DNA from: Leucocoprinus leucothites
Taxonomy: Eukaryota; Basidiomycota; Agaricomycetes; Agaricales; Agaricaceae
Direction of reading: 5' to 3'
Length of the DNA stretch: 64,000 nucleotides
Assembly (NCBI GenBank): GCA_013368445.1
Contig: JAACJO010000004.1
Coordinates: forward strand, 1,984,001 to 2,048,000
Each line of letters begins with the position of its first letter. Within the stretch, counting starts at the first letter, position 1. This document shows positions 33,674 through 44,828 of this stretch, piece after piece. Under the pieces are notes generated by a model, which worked only from the letters and a program-made list of their open reading frames with translations, did no database searches and was not told where the DNA came from. Made by a program: the position numbers and the translations under genes.

Positions 33674-36190
33674 TTATGTGACACCCCCACGAGTTTCATG
33701 CAGTGGTCGGGTACGCGAGTCAATCCTCAACAACTGGGGAGATAAGACGGGTCAAGCCGAATAATGAGAGTGCTATGCCAGGGGATACTCACGGAGAGAA
33801 TGATTTGATAAACCTTTTGATAATCAATCTCGCTCGTCGAAGGTTCACGAAGGTTCATTCTGAATGTGTTCATGGACGTGGAACCTATATCTCCCTCTCC
33901 AGTGACTCGCGGATGGAAGACTTGCAGGATAGATTCACCATCGGGTCGCTGTCTAGGGTCCAGTTCCCAGCATCTGGTAATCAAGTCCCACATCTCGTCG
34001 TCAATGGTTGGAGGTCGAGGCGGTGACAGTCCGACTCTCAGGTAACTGATTAGCCTCCAGCTTCGATTCTCGTAATATGGCAGATCCGCTGTCAGAATCT
34101 GCGAGACTGGTTAGGGCTTTGAAAACGTCGACAACAATAACCTCGCACCTCCAAACACAGGCAGCCGAAAGCCCAAACATCACTCTCGGCAGTCTTTCGG
34201 GAAAGGCGACTTCGTAATTCTGGCGCCGTCCAGCGCGGCAAGAAGGGCGTCATATCTTTATGAACAACGTGACTAGACGCTGAAATGGATGCTCTATCAC
34301 TATCCGACACAAAAACATTTTCCTGAACATAAAAATGTCTCGATGCCTGACTACACGAGAGAATATCGCACCGGTCTTACCGTTCTAAGGTTTCCATGGA
34401 CAATACCAAGACTATGCAGATACGCCAAACCATTAGCAATGTCCGAAATCTAGGGAAAGTGTTACTGGCATTATTGCGAGAGCGGTTGTAAAAACGCCTA
34501 CCAAACCAATCCGATCCTGTTGTTTGAGTTTTTTACTGGTGAGATAGTCATATAGATTCATTCTCTGTGGGACCGCGACTTCCGTCCAGTTGTCGTTGAA
34601 AGGAGCTGTGTAAAATGGTAGGATGTTTTGGTGGAGGGAACAGATTGAGGGAAAAGTCTCCTAGATTGTTGGAATTATTACGCTCAGCCTCAATACCAGC
34701 ATGATGGTGAGACTCACCTTGACTGCCAGAGACTTAGCTGGGGTAAAGAATCGGTTCATTTTCTCGCCTTTTGTCTCGCTTTTGGGGGCATTGAAACAAG
34801 AAGGATAACGCCCAGCCTTCTCGACCAAGAGGCTAAGAATGGTCAAGAGTTGTACTTCTTCCGCTGCAGAAATCCTCTTGTTGCGGAAGAGCTGACGTTG
34901 AAAGGGTGTCAGCATAGTATTTCCGCTGAAGAACACAAAACCAACCTCGCTTATGAAAGCCGACATGAGCTCCGCATCATTGTCATTGATTCTTGCAACC
35001 CGGGCTTGCAGATCGCCCCTCTGGGATAAGCCCATGATAAGCGCCTCACATCGATCGTGGTATGGAAAGGATGCCTGCTTCCTCCTTAACCGCCTATACA
35101 GACGGCGAACGAACGATGTTTTGAGATCCTTCATCTCTCGTATGACTGTTTCTCGCCGCCTTCCCAGCTCCGTGAATTCCTGTAGCAAAGCCCGCATAGA
35201 CTCTTCGTCCCTTGTTCTCACGACCTCCGACTGAAGCTGGTGCAGTAATTCCTGCTGCCTTCTAGCGAGGGCTCCAGCAATACCGTAGAGTTCTCTGCCA
35301 GCACTAGTGTCTGGAACCTCTTTCCAGTCAGCGCGAAGCTCTCGCTGGATCTGGATCAAACGCTTTGAAGAACTAAGGAATTGGTGAATGATCCTCCACG
35401 CAGATTCCGACGTGTTCTCGAAACGACAAACGACCGAGCCCATCTTAATCATGCTCGCCCAGTAGTCATCTCGGAGCTCCTTTTCTCGTGAATACCCTTC
35501 CTCGCGCTCTACTTCGGACCACATTGTGGTTGTCAAAATCACTTTATCGTAGCGATCCTTGCCACAAAGCTTTTGAAACAGTTTCAGGTTTTTTAGAGGT
35601 GTTCCTCCCATCCTATTGTCGGAGATACGATGCAGGTAGATCATGCCGGCGAGCTGAAGACGTACCCCCCGTCTAACGGATCCTCAACGATAATTAGGAT
35701 TCACTTCGACGAGGAGTGATGTGGTGACACACCGGGGTCGAAGCCAATCGGAAATAAGTTTCAGAATGTCGAGGTCTGACAAAAACGTATCATCAAAGCC
35801 GGGGCTGTCGACAAGTACAACATTGATGCCATTGTTGAAAGATATTCGAATGGCGGTAATCTGACTTGTGAAAGATTGGAGGTTTTCGCCAATACCAGCA
35901 TCCCGGCCAATTGCGGAGGAGATAAACTGATTCTGTGTTCAGATGCTAGCGAACGAACCAAAGTGGCAACTGCTCACAGTGCTTTTACCGGCCCCGGTTG
36001 GGCCCATGACACTGGTAAACTGGTGTCACCATAATGGATCTTCAATAGAGTGCGCAAAACTCACGCTATGATGAAATCGTCCGGCCTCAGGTCGCGTTTT
36101 TCTACTTTGGTACATTCTGTTATGTCTGATGTGCTTAGGCGAGATACTTGTGTGATGCCTATGAAGTCATCGACCGACAAACCCTGAATA
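33674..36190 (-). CDS. AIG1-like G-domain protein fused to a pseudokinase domain, copy E
   Basis: The clear coding frame begins near 36190 (SVDDFIGITQVSRL..RPDDFIIA). No ATG is in that exon, so a short upstream exon is needed; its position is unresolved. The P-loop GPTGAGKST is in a 34-nt exon (35978-36011). G3 is VVLVDSPGFDDTFLSD, then MIYLHRISDNRMGGTP, FQKLCG and VILTTTMWSE, and a coiled coil. The frame then runs through a GTGAGT..TCTAG intron from SLAVK into ETFPSICSLHQNILPFY, a kinase domain: DIANGLAYLHSLGIVHGNLR, RWTAPEL, SDVWAFGCLCLE, WDLITRCWELDPRQRPDG. HRD is HGN and DFG is absent. It ends at 33674-33676 (HETRGGVT). Confidence 0.8.
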
Positions 36191-36960
36191 GTGTCAGCTA
36201 GACGGCGAGAAACATGAAACTACATTTCGTACGGTCTTTGGTTTGTTGGATTGCCTGCCAAACGGAGCATTTCTTTGGCAAGAATCAGAATCCATTGACG
36301 GAGACACAGAAGTCAAGGACATTACCTTGTAGAAGGCGGCAATGGGTGTTTAGCGGCTGCATGTTCCATAATGTAAACAGGAGTGTTCCTCGTGATCATG
36401 AAAGTAGAAGACCAAAAATGATTTCCGGATGAAAGACCCGCCTATGTACAACTATATACAAAATGAGTGACATGCACTCGGTTCGCGATTATCTCCTTCA
36501 TGAAGGAGCGTCAATCGTAAACAAGAATTATACGCAACGTGGATCAAACGAGGTGTTTGACCATGGTTATGGCGCCATCCAATAGGTAAATGTTTATGAG
36601 TTGGGGGGAAAGGATCGTCAGTGACCAGGAGCATCATCCAAAGGGGTTAATTTAAGGATAGGCAGTGCAAAGGTATGCTCAGGCATGAGTACTATGAGTG
36701 CTAGGAAGACAGTGCTGCATCAGGCCTGCATTGGGCAGCCTGATCATTTGCCTATTGTGCTGTTGAACGTTGAACCGCGTCTATGAAGGTGAAATTTGTT
36801 TGAACACTTTCCGCGTGTCATATCCTCGAGAATTTGAAGCAAAACGTCAATCGCCGGTCCTTCAAGTTGCATCGAGTCTATATGTTCAGAGGGTGAGAAT
36901 AAGTGAGGACCCGATGGTTTTCCGATCAGCCGACCTCGGCCAATAATAGCTTCGTCACCC
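36191..36960. other. divergent interval between copy E and the RMD1-like gene
   Basis: About 770 bp that should contain the missing 5' exon of copy E (an ATG-led frame near 36230-36270 is one candidate) and both promoters. No further gene recognised. Confidence 0.45.
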
Positions 36961-38380
36961 ATGTTCTTACCCTCAGCATGGCGCGCCAGTCGGCCTCTCG
37001 GTTCTGCAGCTATTCGACATAGATATATTCCATCAGGTATACCAACTTTGCACTGTCGATGCTACGCAGCTGCGAAGGACACCCAGGACTCTAAGCCAAA
37101 GCCCAAGGCAACCACTCCCTTACGACGATCGGCTTCTGCTTCGCTTCCTATCCGCGCGAACCCCACACCTACTCGTAGCGAGATTCAGACTGTTTTTACG
37201 CTCGCAACTGCGGAGCGTTTCCTGCTCTCCCGCCTCCGGAGCCATCCTGACCTGCCGGCTCGTTCACAGACGCTTCATGAGTCGTGGTGGATTCCCAAGT
37301 GGAAGGGAAAAGAAGGGAGAGAGGGAGAGATTTTTGTTTTCTCCAACGGTAGCTATGTCTGCTGGGGACTCGGAGAAGAAGACGCACTAGCTTTCAAGGA
37401 TCAAATAATTGACAAAGCGCCCGGCATGCAGGTTGCACCCCTGCGCGATATGGAGGACGAAGAGTTGGAATTTGTGGTGGACCCCACCGAGTCGGTGTTC
37501 TTTATTCACACTATACACGGTCGTTCATTTTTAAACTTTCAGACAGACGCGCCTTCAAGGAGATTTAATTATCCTCGGCCAAACTTCCCCACTTAACGAA
37601 CCTTCACTGGTCCCCTCCAAGCTACCACCCATGGCTTTCCCTGCGGAAACTCTTCTTGCACGTTATGCATATTCACAAGCTCTTTCCCGCTCAACCGCAC
37701 TGTCTGCTCTAGAAGTGTCTCTCGATGATTACTTGACATCCATGGCCTTGCTGCCACATTCTTTGGAACAAACCGGAAAACCGGGAATGGGTCGAACACA
37801 GCTTATAAAGAAGCTGGGCCAGCTCATGAAGTTTAGGCAAGGATTGAATCTCAATAGGGAGAATTTCAGCGATGTCCCCGACTTCTACTGGGCTGAGCCA
37901 GAACTTGAGAGTGAGGAACTCTCTGTATCTCATGACCACTTGTCAAATCAACTAACACATCTCTAGAGCACTTCAAGTCCTTGAGCAACGCCTTGGAAGT
38001 AAGAGCACGGACAGTGTCTGTTAATGACAAGATCACCTACGCAGCGGAGGCAAGTCCCTGATATCATAATTCCAATGACTCGAGTCACTAATCGAGATGC
38101 CAGGCTCAATCTGTCCTTAGACAGCTGCTCACGGAGGTATGCACGATTGGTTATTTCCAATATATAGCTCATTCATTCACTTTAGTCTTCAACTCATCGG
38201 ATGGAATTGGTTATCATCGCGCTCATTGCCGTCGAGGTTGTCATAGTGGGTGTTCATAAATTGCCCATTAATTCTCCACGTCAGATGCTCACTGTTTACT
38301 AGGCTCTCATTCGTGATGGCCCAGAACTTTGGCACATGCTTGTCGGAACCGAAACAGAAGAAGAGCATCACTCAACCTAG
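36961..38380 (+). CDS. RMD1/RMND1 family (DUF155) mitochondrial protein
   Basis: Starts MFLPSAWRASRPLGSAAIRH, an Arg-rich mitochondrial presequence with a low-complexity spacer. The DUF155 core follows: EIFVFSNGSYVCWGLGEEDA, DEELEFVVDPTE, then after an intron (donor GTCGGT, acceptor TTTCAG) QTRLQGDLIILGQ, AFPAETLLARYAYSQALSRS, LEVSLDDYL, KPGMGRTQLIKKLGQLMKFR, VPDFYWAEPELE and ELWHMLVGTETEEEHH. The C-terminal ELVIIALIAVEVVI segment is the usual inner-membrane helix. Human RMND1 and yeast Mrx10/Rmd1 relatives support mitochondrial translation. Frame and length are typical. Confidence 0.9.
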
Positions 38381-38507
38381 ACTATCCGTGGAATCTATAC
38401 TGCAGCCCCCACATCAATTTAGATATCACCCAGCTCCATGTATCATAATCATCTCATTAGATTACAATCCTCATAACGGACTTCTAGTCTCAGTATGTCA
38501 GGTCACC

Positions 38508-39714
38508 TCAGAACGAGGGGATGCCATTTGCAATATTAGAACTAAGCTGGGGATTTGCGATGATCGGGAGTTGTCCTGGGTAGCTGGCGTTGAGCAAGTC
38601 CGCAAGCATCCTAAAAAGTATACATCAGTCATAGACTTTCATTGGTTGGCATTACGAGCATTCAAGTGACATACCTGCCGAACACAGTAGTGCCGTTGAC
38701 ATTGAGATCTATCATTAAATTGTATGAGCATCCGGCGCATGGAGCCACTGTCCTTGTCACGTACGAGTGTTATCATCGGGCGTCCTATTCAACCGATGAG
38801 CAGCATCGGGACCAATGGCTTCAACCTTGCGCCGAGCATGATGTCAGTAAACCCAGTCATGAATCCCGAAAGAAGTAACTTCACATATTTGATTGAAGCA
38901 GCGTGTAAGTCCAAAAGATGGGTTCCCTGCTGCCGCGCAATTAATATCGCTTCTAGAAAAGGCAAGCAATGGACAATCAGAACCCTCCGACACGAAAATA
39001 AAACGCATTTACCATCCGCCCATGGTCCCAAACTATCTGCGACAGTCCCATCAGAATTAAACGACCTCCTCGTCAAACTCGTCACAAGCACGGGCTCTGC
39101 CCCCAGCCCACGAACTTGCCTGACCATTTCGGTTAAATTAGCGCCCATGGATTCCGGAGGCGCTATTTTCATATCATTGTGGCCGAACTGAATCGTCACC
39201 AATGTTCGGCGTCCTTTCGCGACTTCACCTCGGATAGCAGTGAGGGAGATGTTCCAGAACCTGTGAGCATAGTGAGGTGTGCAATTAAAACAAATGCATA
39301 TTAATCATCCGGTTTTTGCACGTCAATGATGTGCGATGGTGCCGGTGTTACATATGCAAGGATTGAGGCGATATATGCCCGCTTGGAGCATCCACTTACC
39401 CACCAGCCACAAACGATCCCGTTGTAGCTCCATTGTGCGCTGTGTTGATACAGGGTGTACCTGCGGCAACAGATGCAATGTTTCCTGTGATGGTAGAGCC
39501 ACAAAGCCCGTTGCCCCATCCTCCGCTGTTCGGCGTGGTCCTATGAACGGTTTCAGACCAATCAGGAACAAAAAAAAAAAAGAGCCCGAAAGCCAGTATA
39601 CCCGTTTGCTGTCGTACTGTCGCCGACGAGAACAAAAGATGTCGGGCTCACTGCCGAAGGAGCCGCTTTCACGCTGAGAGAGAGTATGATCAACGTCAAG
39701 GTGGATAGTAACAT
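38508..39714 (-). CDS. secreted SGNH/GDSL esterase (rhamnogalacturonan acetylesterase-like)
   Basis: Starts MLLSTLTLIILSLSVKAAP, a signal peptide. Block I is FVLVGDSTTANG (Ser nucleophile), with the last Gly codon split by an intron carrying a T12 run (12 A on the plus strand, 39570-39581). SGGWGNGLCGSTITGN and INTAHNGATTGSF (Gly/Asn blocks II) follow, then block III TIQFGHND and block V PDDNTHLN (catalytic Asp/His; the His codon is split by an intron). The C-terminus is GRMLADLLNASYPG..GIPSF. All catalytic residues of a CE12-type carbohydrate esterase are present, so it probably deacetylates pectin or a similar plant wall polysaccharide outside the cell. Confidence 0.9.
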
Positions 39715-39979
39715 TTTTCAAGTTGTTAGCTGATCCTCCCAGTGGGCTTCTGTTTCTTATATCACGTTGCAGAGGCAGGGAGCGGACGGAAATTCTTTCC
39801 TCGGCCCGGGTTCAGACGGGCCCTCATCGGTACGACGGAGCCGCAAAGCGTAGATGTAGAGCAGGTGATGGTATATTGAGAAGTCTTGGAGTATACACGT
39901 GAGTGGAAGGCGAAGGTCGTTGAGGTATCATAATCCAAAGCCCTGAGAGTAAAATAGTGACTCTGCAAGATTATCCCAT

Positions 39980-42326
39980 CTAAAGATAGTATCGATCACC
40001 TAACGAATTCCTGTCAGCAAAATTTCCTTCATCTTTAAAACATGATACAGTTCACCTATTTGTCCCATCCCGGGCTGCATGACCCATACCTTTCGTCCAA
40101 CACCGTGTGGATTTGTGAGTTCATCCTGTACCCCTTCCAGCCACCCTTCTTCCATTTCATCATCAACCGCAGCACAGACAATTTTGACCTCAGGGAATGC
40201 GCGCCTCAAGATCGAAATTCCACCACCGCGAGCGACAAGGAAAGCTACAAAAACGATGTGGTCTTCTCGAACACCGTGGTCAAGGAGAATGCGGATCGAC
40301 ATAAAAGCGGCCGCTCCTGTGCCAATCTGCCATTCCGCGGAGATATATCGGGTTTGAAAGTCAATTAACAACTTCAAGATTTCACGCCCACCTGAGCATC
40401 AAGAAGGAATACCCAGGAATTCTCGGCCATGTGACGGAATCGAATAGCCATGGGCAACATCACCTGAAGACACATTGGTTCTCCTGTGACGGCATCGGAT
40501 TGAATTAACAGTGAACCCATAGGTGCGTCGCGAATGACTCTACGGAATCCCCGTTCTAGACAACCACCACTGAAGCATGACTTAGATTTATAGCCAAGGC
40601 AGGACGGCGGGAACTTACGATCGCTGAATACAAACCCCACATATATGCTGACGCAAATTATCAATGACGATGTTAGGCAAGGAGTGAATTGAATCATCTT
40701 ACCATTGCGTCAAGCTTTTTCCCAGGTGATTCAACACCGATCGGCGTCACCACTGTTGATGGCAAATAGGGGAGATGTTGGAGCGCATGTTCAATCAGGA
40801 GCGTAGATAGACGGTCAACGAAGAAGATGAAATCCTGACGACTACGGTTCTTGTCGCGCAGGATGGTCAGAATACCCTGGCAATATTACTCAGAACTATA
40901 ATTGGTAGTGGTGGCTTCAGACAGCTACCTTCATTTGAGGAGTGTTAGGATGCACGGTCAAATTCAATTCCTCAAGCTCCGGCGGAGGAGTATGCGACCC
41001 AGATTTGGACTTGATGGAAAGATGGGGAATAGCCATCTTTTCGCGGAATTGGTTGGAACGCTCCCGAAGTTGACGCCTCACGTGGGTACATATCAACTCA
41101 ATGGCAACAGCGTTATTTGAACCTGGTACAATCTTTGGCTCTGTCAATCATAATCATGATAAGCAAGGTGTAATACGACTCACAATGTCGGCGTAAGACG
41201 ACGTAGGTCGCACGAAATTATCGTACGAAGGCTTGACGAAGCGCAAGTATCTGCGGATCATGAATTTTAGATTGACAATAATGATAAAGCAATGAACATA
41301 CTGGTCTAAAACCCCCTCAACACTTCGGCCACGCTCTTTCACGTCTCTCTTGATCCGGCGGGCAAGCATCAAATCAGAGTCGCATTGTACGAAAATCTGG
41401 GCGAGGTGGGGTAGGATAACGCTGCAACTCTGCAAATTGAGTTGACTCACCTTGAGATCGTACAGGGACCTCAATGATTGATCGTGCAAAGCCATGATTC
41501 CCTCCGCTGTGTGTTTTGGTTCGCATCTGAACAAGTTCGATGATCACCTCGAGCGCGACTCACCAATTATCACAGTGGCGCCATACAAATATTTAGTCTC
41601 TTGAAGGCGCTGATGTTCTGCAAACGAATAGACAGGAATATTCGATTGTTTACATTGTTTGAGATCCGCTAGGCACTTGATAGTACGAGTGAGATTGAAT
41701 ACATAAGCGCAGGGTACGTCCACACCCACCGAGGCGAACATTGGCATGTCAATGGCACTAGGGTGATCGAAATCCAACATATTTGCATGAGCGAGAACAA
41801 GTTCCTCGGAACTGTGATGTTTATAGAAACTATCCTGTCAACCAATAAGTAACTAACCTATCGTACACCACAGTCACCTCACCTGCGAAAGGATAATGAC
41901 GGTAGGGATAGATCCAAGCGCCCGGACAATTTCTCGAGCAACATGCGTCTGGTTTAGCGTATTTGGAGTCGTACGATTGGATTTGAAACAAGATACAATC
42001 ACTGACTTTCCCACTTGCAGAACCGCCTGGATCGGTCGGTCAGCCAAGCAAATCTCTGTATTTGCCACTGAAACTCACCAGCAACCCCGATCACAAACGC
42101 ATTTCCTATCTTCTTACCGTCCTCCCCGTACCTCATGATTCCAAGTTCGCGTCAATAAATACGTATAAGCCGCCAGGCATAACGCATACCAGGGTGGCCG
42201 ACCATGAGATACCAGCACGGTATTCTTCTTTGGTTGGAAAAGCTTCAAGTCCTTTCCGGGTGGATTTGGGGAGGTGGGCATCACGGATGGACCGCTTAGG
42301 ACGTGCTTCAAGAGTTGGGCGGACAT
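39980..42326 (-). CDS. URK1: uridine(-cytidine) kinase with C-terminal UPRT-like domain
   Basis: Starts MSAQLLKHVLSGPSVMPTSP. The conserved HGRPPW|YGEDG lead-in (intron between) is followed by AFVIGVAGGSASGK|THVAREIV, the Walker A of uridine kinases, split by two introns. Kinase blocks are DSFYK-type YKHHS, NMLDFDHPSAID, IPVYSFAEHQR, IIAEGIMALHD, FVQCDSDLMLARRIKRDVKE and YADIIVPGSNN. The C-terminal half is UPRT-like: LIEHALQHLPYLPSTVVTP, GFRRVIRDAPMGSLLIQSD and IGTGAAAFMSIRILLDHGV, ending IGDRYYL. It phosphorylates uridine and cytidine in pyrimidine salvage. In this family the UPRT-like half is generally thought inactive; here IGTGAAA replaces the PRPP loop of true UPRT. Confidence 0.92.
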
Positions 42327-42968
42327 TATGCCGGCGACACACGGGCTATAGGAGTGACGAGAAAGCTTACAGTGCTATGTCGAGAATAGCAATCCAACGT
42401 AACAGATCAAACCACATGGCCGGGATCAGCGACCGACACTCAGGGTTGCTTCCTTCCTCCTAGCTGTGTGTTCTCACCTAATTCCTGCCTATCATCGATG
42501 GACATTCTCGTCAGCTCGGCACATTACCCAAAAAGCGCACAAAGGCACGAAGTGTTTCAGTTACCAAAGCCTCCGTCGCTCTTTTTGGGGTGTTCGTAAC
42601 CGCGAGGTCAGCCTTGCTACGACTTGCTGTCCTTCGGGATCAAGTTACCATCAGAATCGAACATTCAATCACAATTCATTGAGTGATATTCTGCTTAGTG
42701 ATCATCTTTACCAAAATGTTTTGAGAGGCGTTGGCTATGCAACAGGGGAATACAAGGTCCCCATGTTTACGCTATGCCGCAAATTCGGTATGGGAGCTGA
42801 CAAACGGACGGATAGAAAGTCACGTACATGCTCAGAGGCCTATTCACGATGGTATAAATTGCCAAGTTGCTTGGCCAGCAACTTCAGCACTCGTTTCTTC
42901 ATACATTGTCGCAAGCGACAAACAGAATACCCTCTTCTTTACCACTTCTCTTCTCAGTAATAGCAAGA
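42327..42968. other. divergent promoter interval
   Basis: About 640 bp between the URK1 start and the start of the secreted beta-propeller gene. It is covered by open frames without motifs. Confidence 0.5.
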
Positions 42969-44634
42969 ATGCGACTTCAATTGGTATCAGTCATACTGTC
43001 TGTCGTTCTTACCAGCAGCCTCGTTTCTGCTAGCCCGGTGCCCCAGCCAGACTCGAAGACCATGTCCCCTGCCAAGGGCAAATCCGTTGGTGCGGCGTAC
43101 TGTGAGTGGCCTTCCTCCGAAGCACTTCAGTGGATTAACCCAACGATTACTAGTCCTTACAAACGAACCAAATGGAAATTTCGTCGTAGCTGCTGACATC
43201 GGTACTGATGGAAAGTTGGTAAATATAGATCAACCCATTCTTAATGAAATTCTAGAAATTGACTTCTAAACTTTTATAGAATCTGAGAAGAGCTATAGAT
43301 GCAGGTGGACTCGGTGCTCATGGTCAACCCGACAACAATGGTCCCGATGGACTGTTCAGTCAAGGATCAATCAAGGCTTCCAAGTCAGGAAAAGTCCTCG
43401 TCACTGTTAATGTGAGGAATTATGTTCGTTCAATCGCAGAGCCTTGTCCTGATAGCTCTCCAGCCTGGCTCTAGTACATTGTCGTCATTCAAGATCGATC
43501 CAAACGATCCGACCGCTCTCCGGATGATTGGCAAGCCTGTGTCAAGTGATGGTCAGTTTCCCATTTCCGTTGCCCTCAATAAGGATGGAAACATGGCTTG
43601 CGCTGTCAATGGAGGCGCGATTAACGGTGTCAGGTAATGATACATCTTGTTACTTGATTCAGCGTGCTAATCGCAAATTATCTCAGTTGTTATTCGATCG
43701 ACCAACAGAAGGGTCTGGTACCCATCCAAAACACAGTCCGTTCCTTGGGCCTGAATCAAACAACTCCCGCCACGGGCCCTGCCGGCAGTGCTAGCCAAGT
43801 CGTATTCACAGAGGACGGCAATCGCCTCGTGGTCTCAGTCAAGGGTGTTCCTCCACAGCCAGGCTTCTTCGCTGTATGGGACGTTCAAGCGGATGGTTCC
43901 CTTTCGGAAAACTTCCAGTCCATTGCTCCCGCTAAAGGAGGTTTATTACCTTTCTCAATGACCGTAATTCCGGGAAAGAATGCTATTTTTGCTACGGATG
44001 CAGGGATTGGATTCGACATCTTTGACCTTGCGGCTGCTGGCTCCTCCCAGGGTCAGAACTCTACTGCTACTGGAGATCGCTCCTCTTCGAATGCTATTGA
44101 CGGGCAGGTCGCAACCTGCTGGTCTACATTTAGCCCCAGTACTGGGAACTTCTACTTGACTGATATCGGAACATCGACTATCACTGAAGTGAACCTTGAT
44201 GACAACTTGGCCGCCAAGATCGTTAAAGTCTGTGGCTCGTAGCTTTCTTCACTGCCACCAGTAGCTCATGACTTTCTCCCTATAGCAATATCCACAGACT
44301 CAGCAATCAGCAACCATCGATCTCGACATCGCATCGGTGGGCAGCACAGAGTAAGTTTGCTGTCCTCGTTGCTTTTCCGACTGCTACTACAACTCACACG
44401 CCGCGGTTCATTAGCTTCCTGTACGTCCTCGCTGCGAATGCAACGACCATCGACGTGTTATCTTTGGATGGACCTGGACAAGCCAACAACGTGCAGAAGC
44501 TCGATATTTCTGGCCCTGCTCGCGCTGCCGGCTTGCAAATCAGTATGAACTAACTCCTCGCCGTTGATGAATCCATCTAATATTTTTCTATAGGTGGAAG
44601 TAACCTCCAAGGGATGACTGTGTTCTTGAAATAG
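42969..44634 (+). CDS. secreted lactonase / 3-carboxymuconate cyclase-like beta-propeller
   Basis: Starts MRLQLVSVILSVVLTSSLVS, a signal peptide. A seven-bladed-propeller pattern follows: VTNEPNGNFVVAADIGTDGK, AIDAGGLGAHGQPDNNGPDG, FPISVALNKDGNMACAVNGG, ASQVVFTEDGNRLVVSVKG, FFAVWDVQADGSLSENFQS and STFSPSTGNFYLTDIGTSTI, ending LQGMTVFLK. Secreted fungal members annotated as 3-carboxymuconate cyclase or 6-phosphogluconolactonase-like share this fold. Several are abundant wall or extracellular glycoproteins, and enzymatic activity is often unproven. Six short introns. I see no reason to name a substrate. Confidence 0.85.
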
Positions 44635-44828
44635 ATTGGGCAAGGCACCACTCCTGATTGTTCAGATATTAGCATACGATCATGATGTAGTAATAGCTTT
44701 TGCAAATATCTACTGTTCCACCGGTGGTGGCATTGACTTGACGGGGACCGATATATTATGAGCAGAGAAATCCTATTGCTAGAATGCCATTCGGTGCACA
44801 AGTGGTCAACCCAGCACTACGCAGCTCA

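Noticed and set aside
33674..34660. Separate stand-alone kinase gene
   Set aside because: No start codon or N-lobe of its own; the upstream G-domain exon splices into it in phase, so a fusion is the simpler reading.
39570..39581. Poly-A run suspected as a retroposon tail
   Set aside because: It lies inside a short intron of the esterase gene (as poly-T on the coding strand), acting as a polypyrimidine stretch; no element or target duplication is present.
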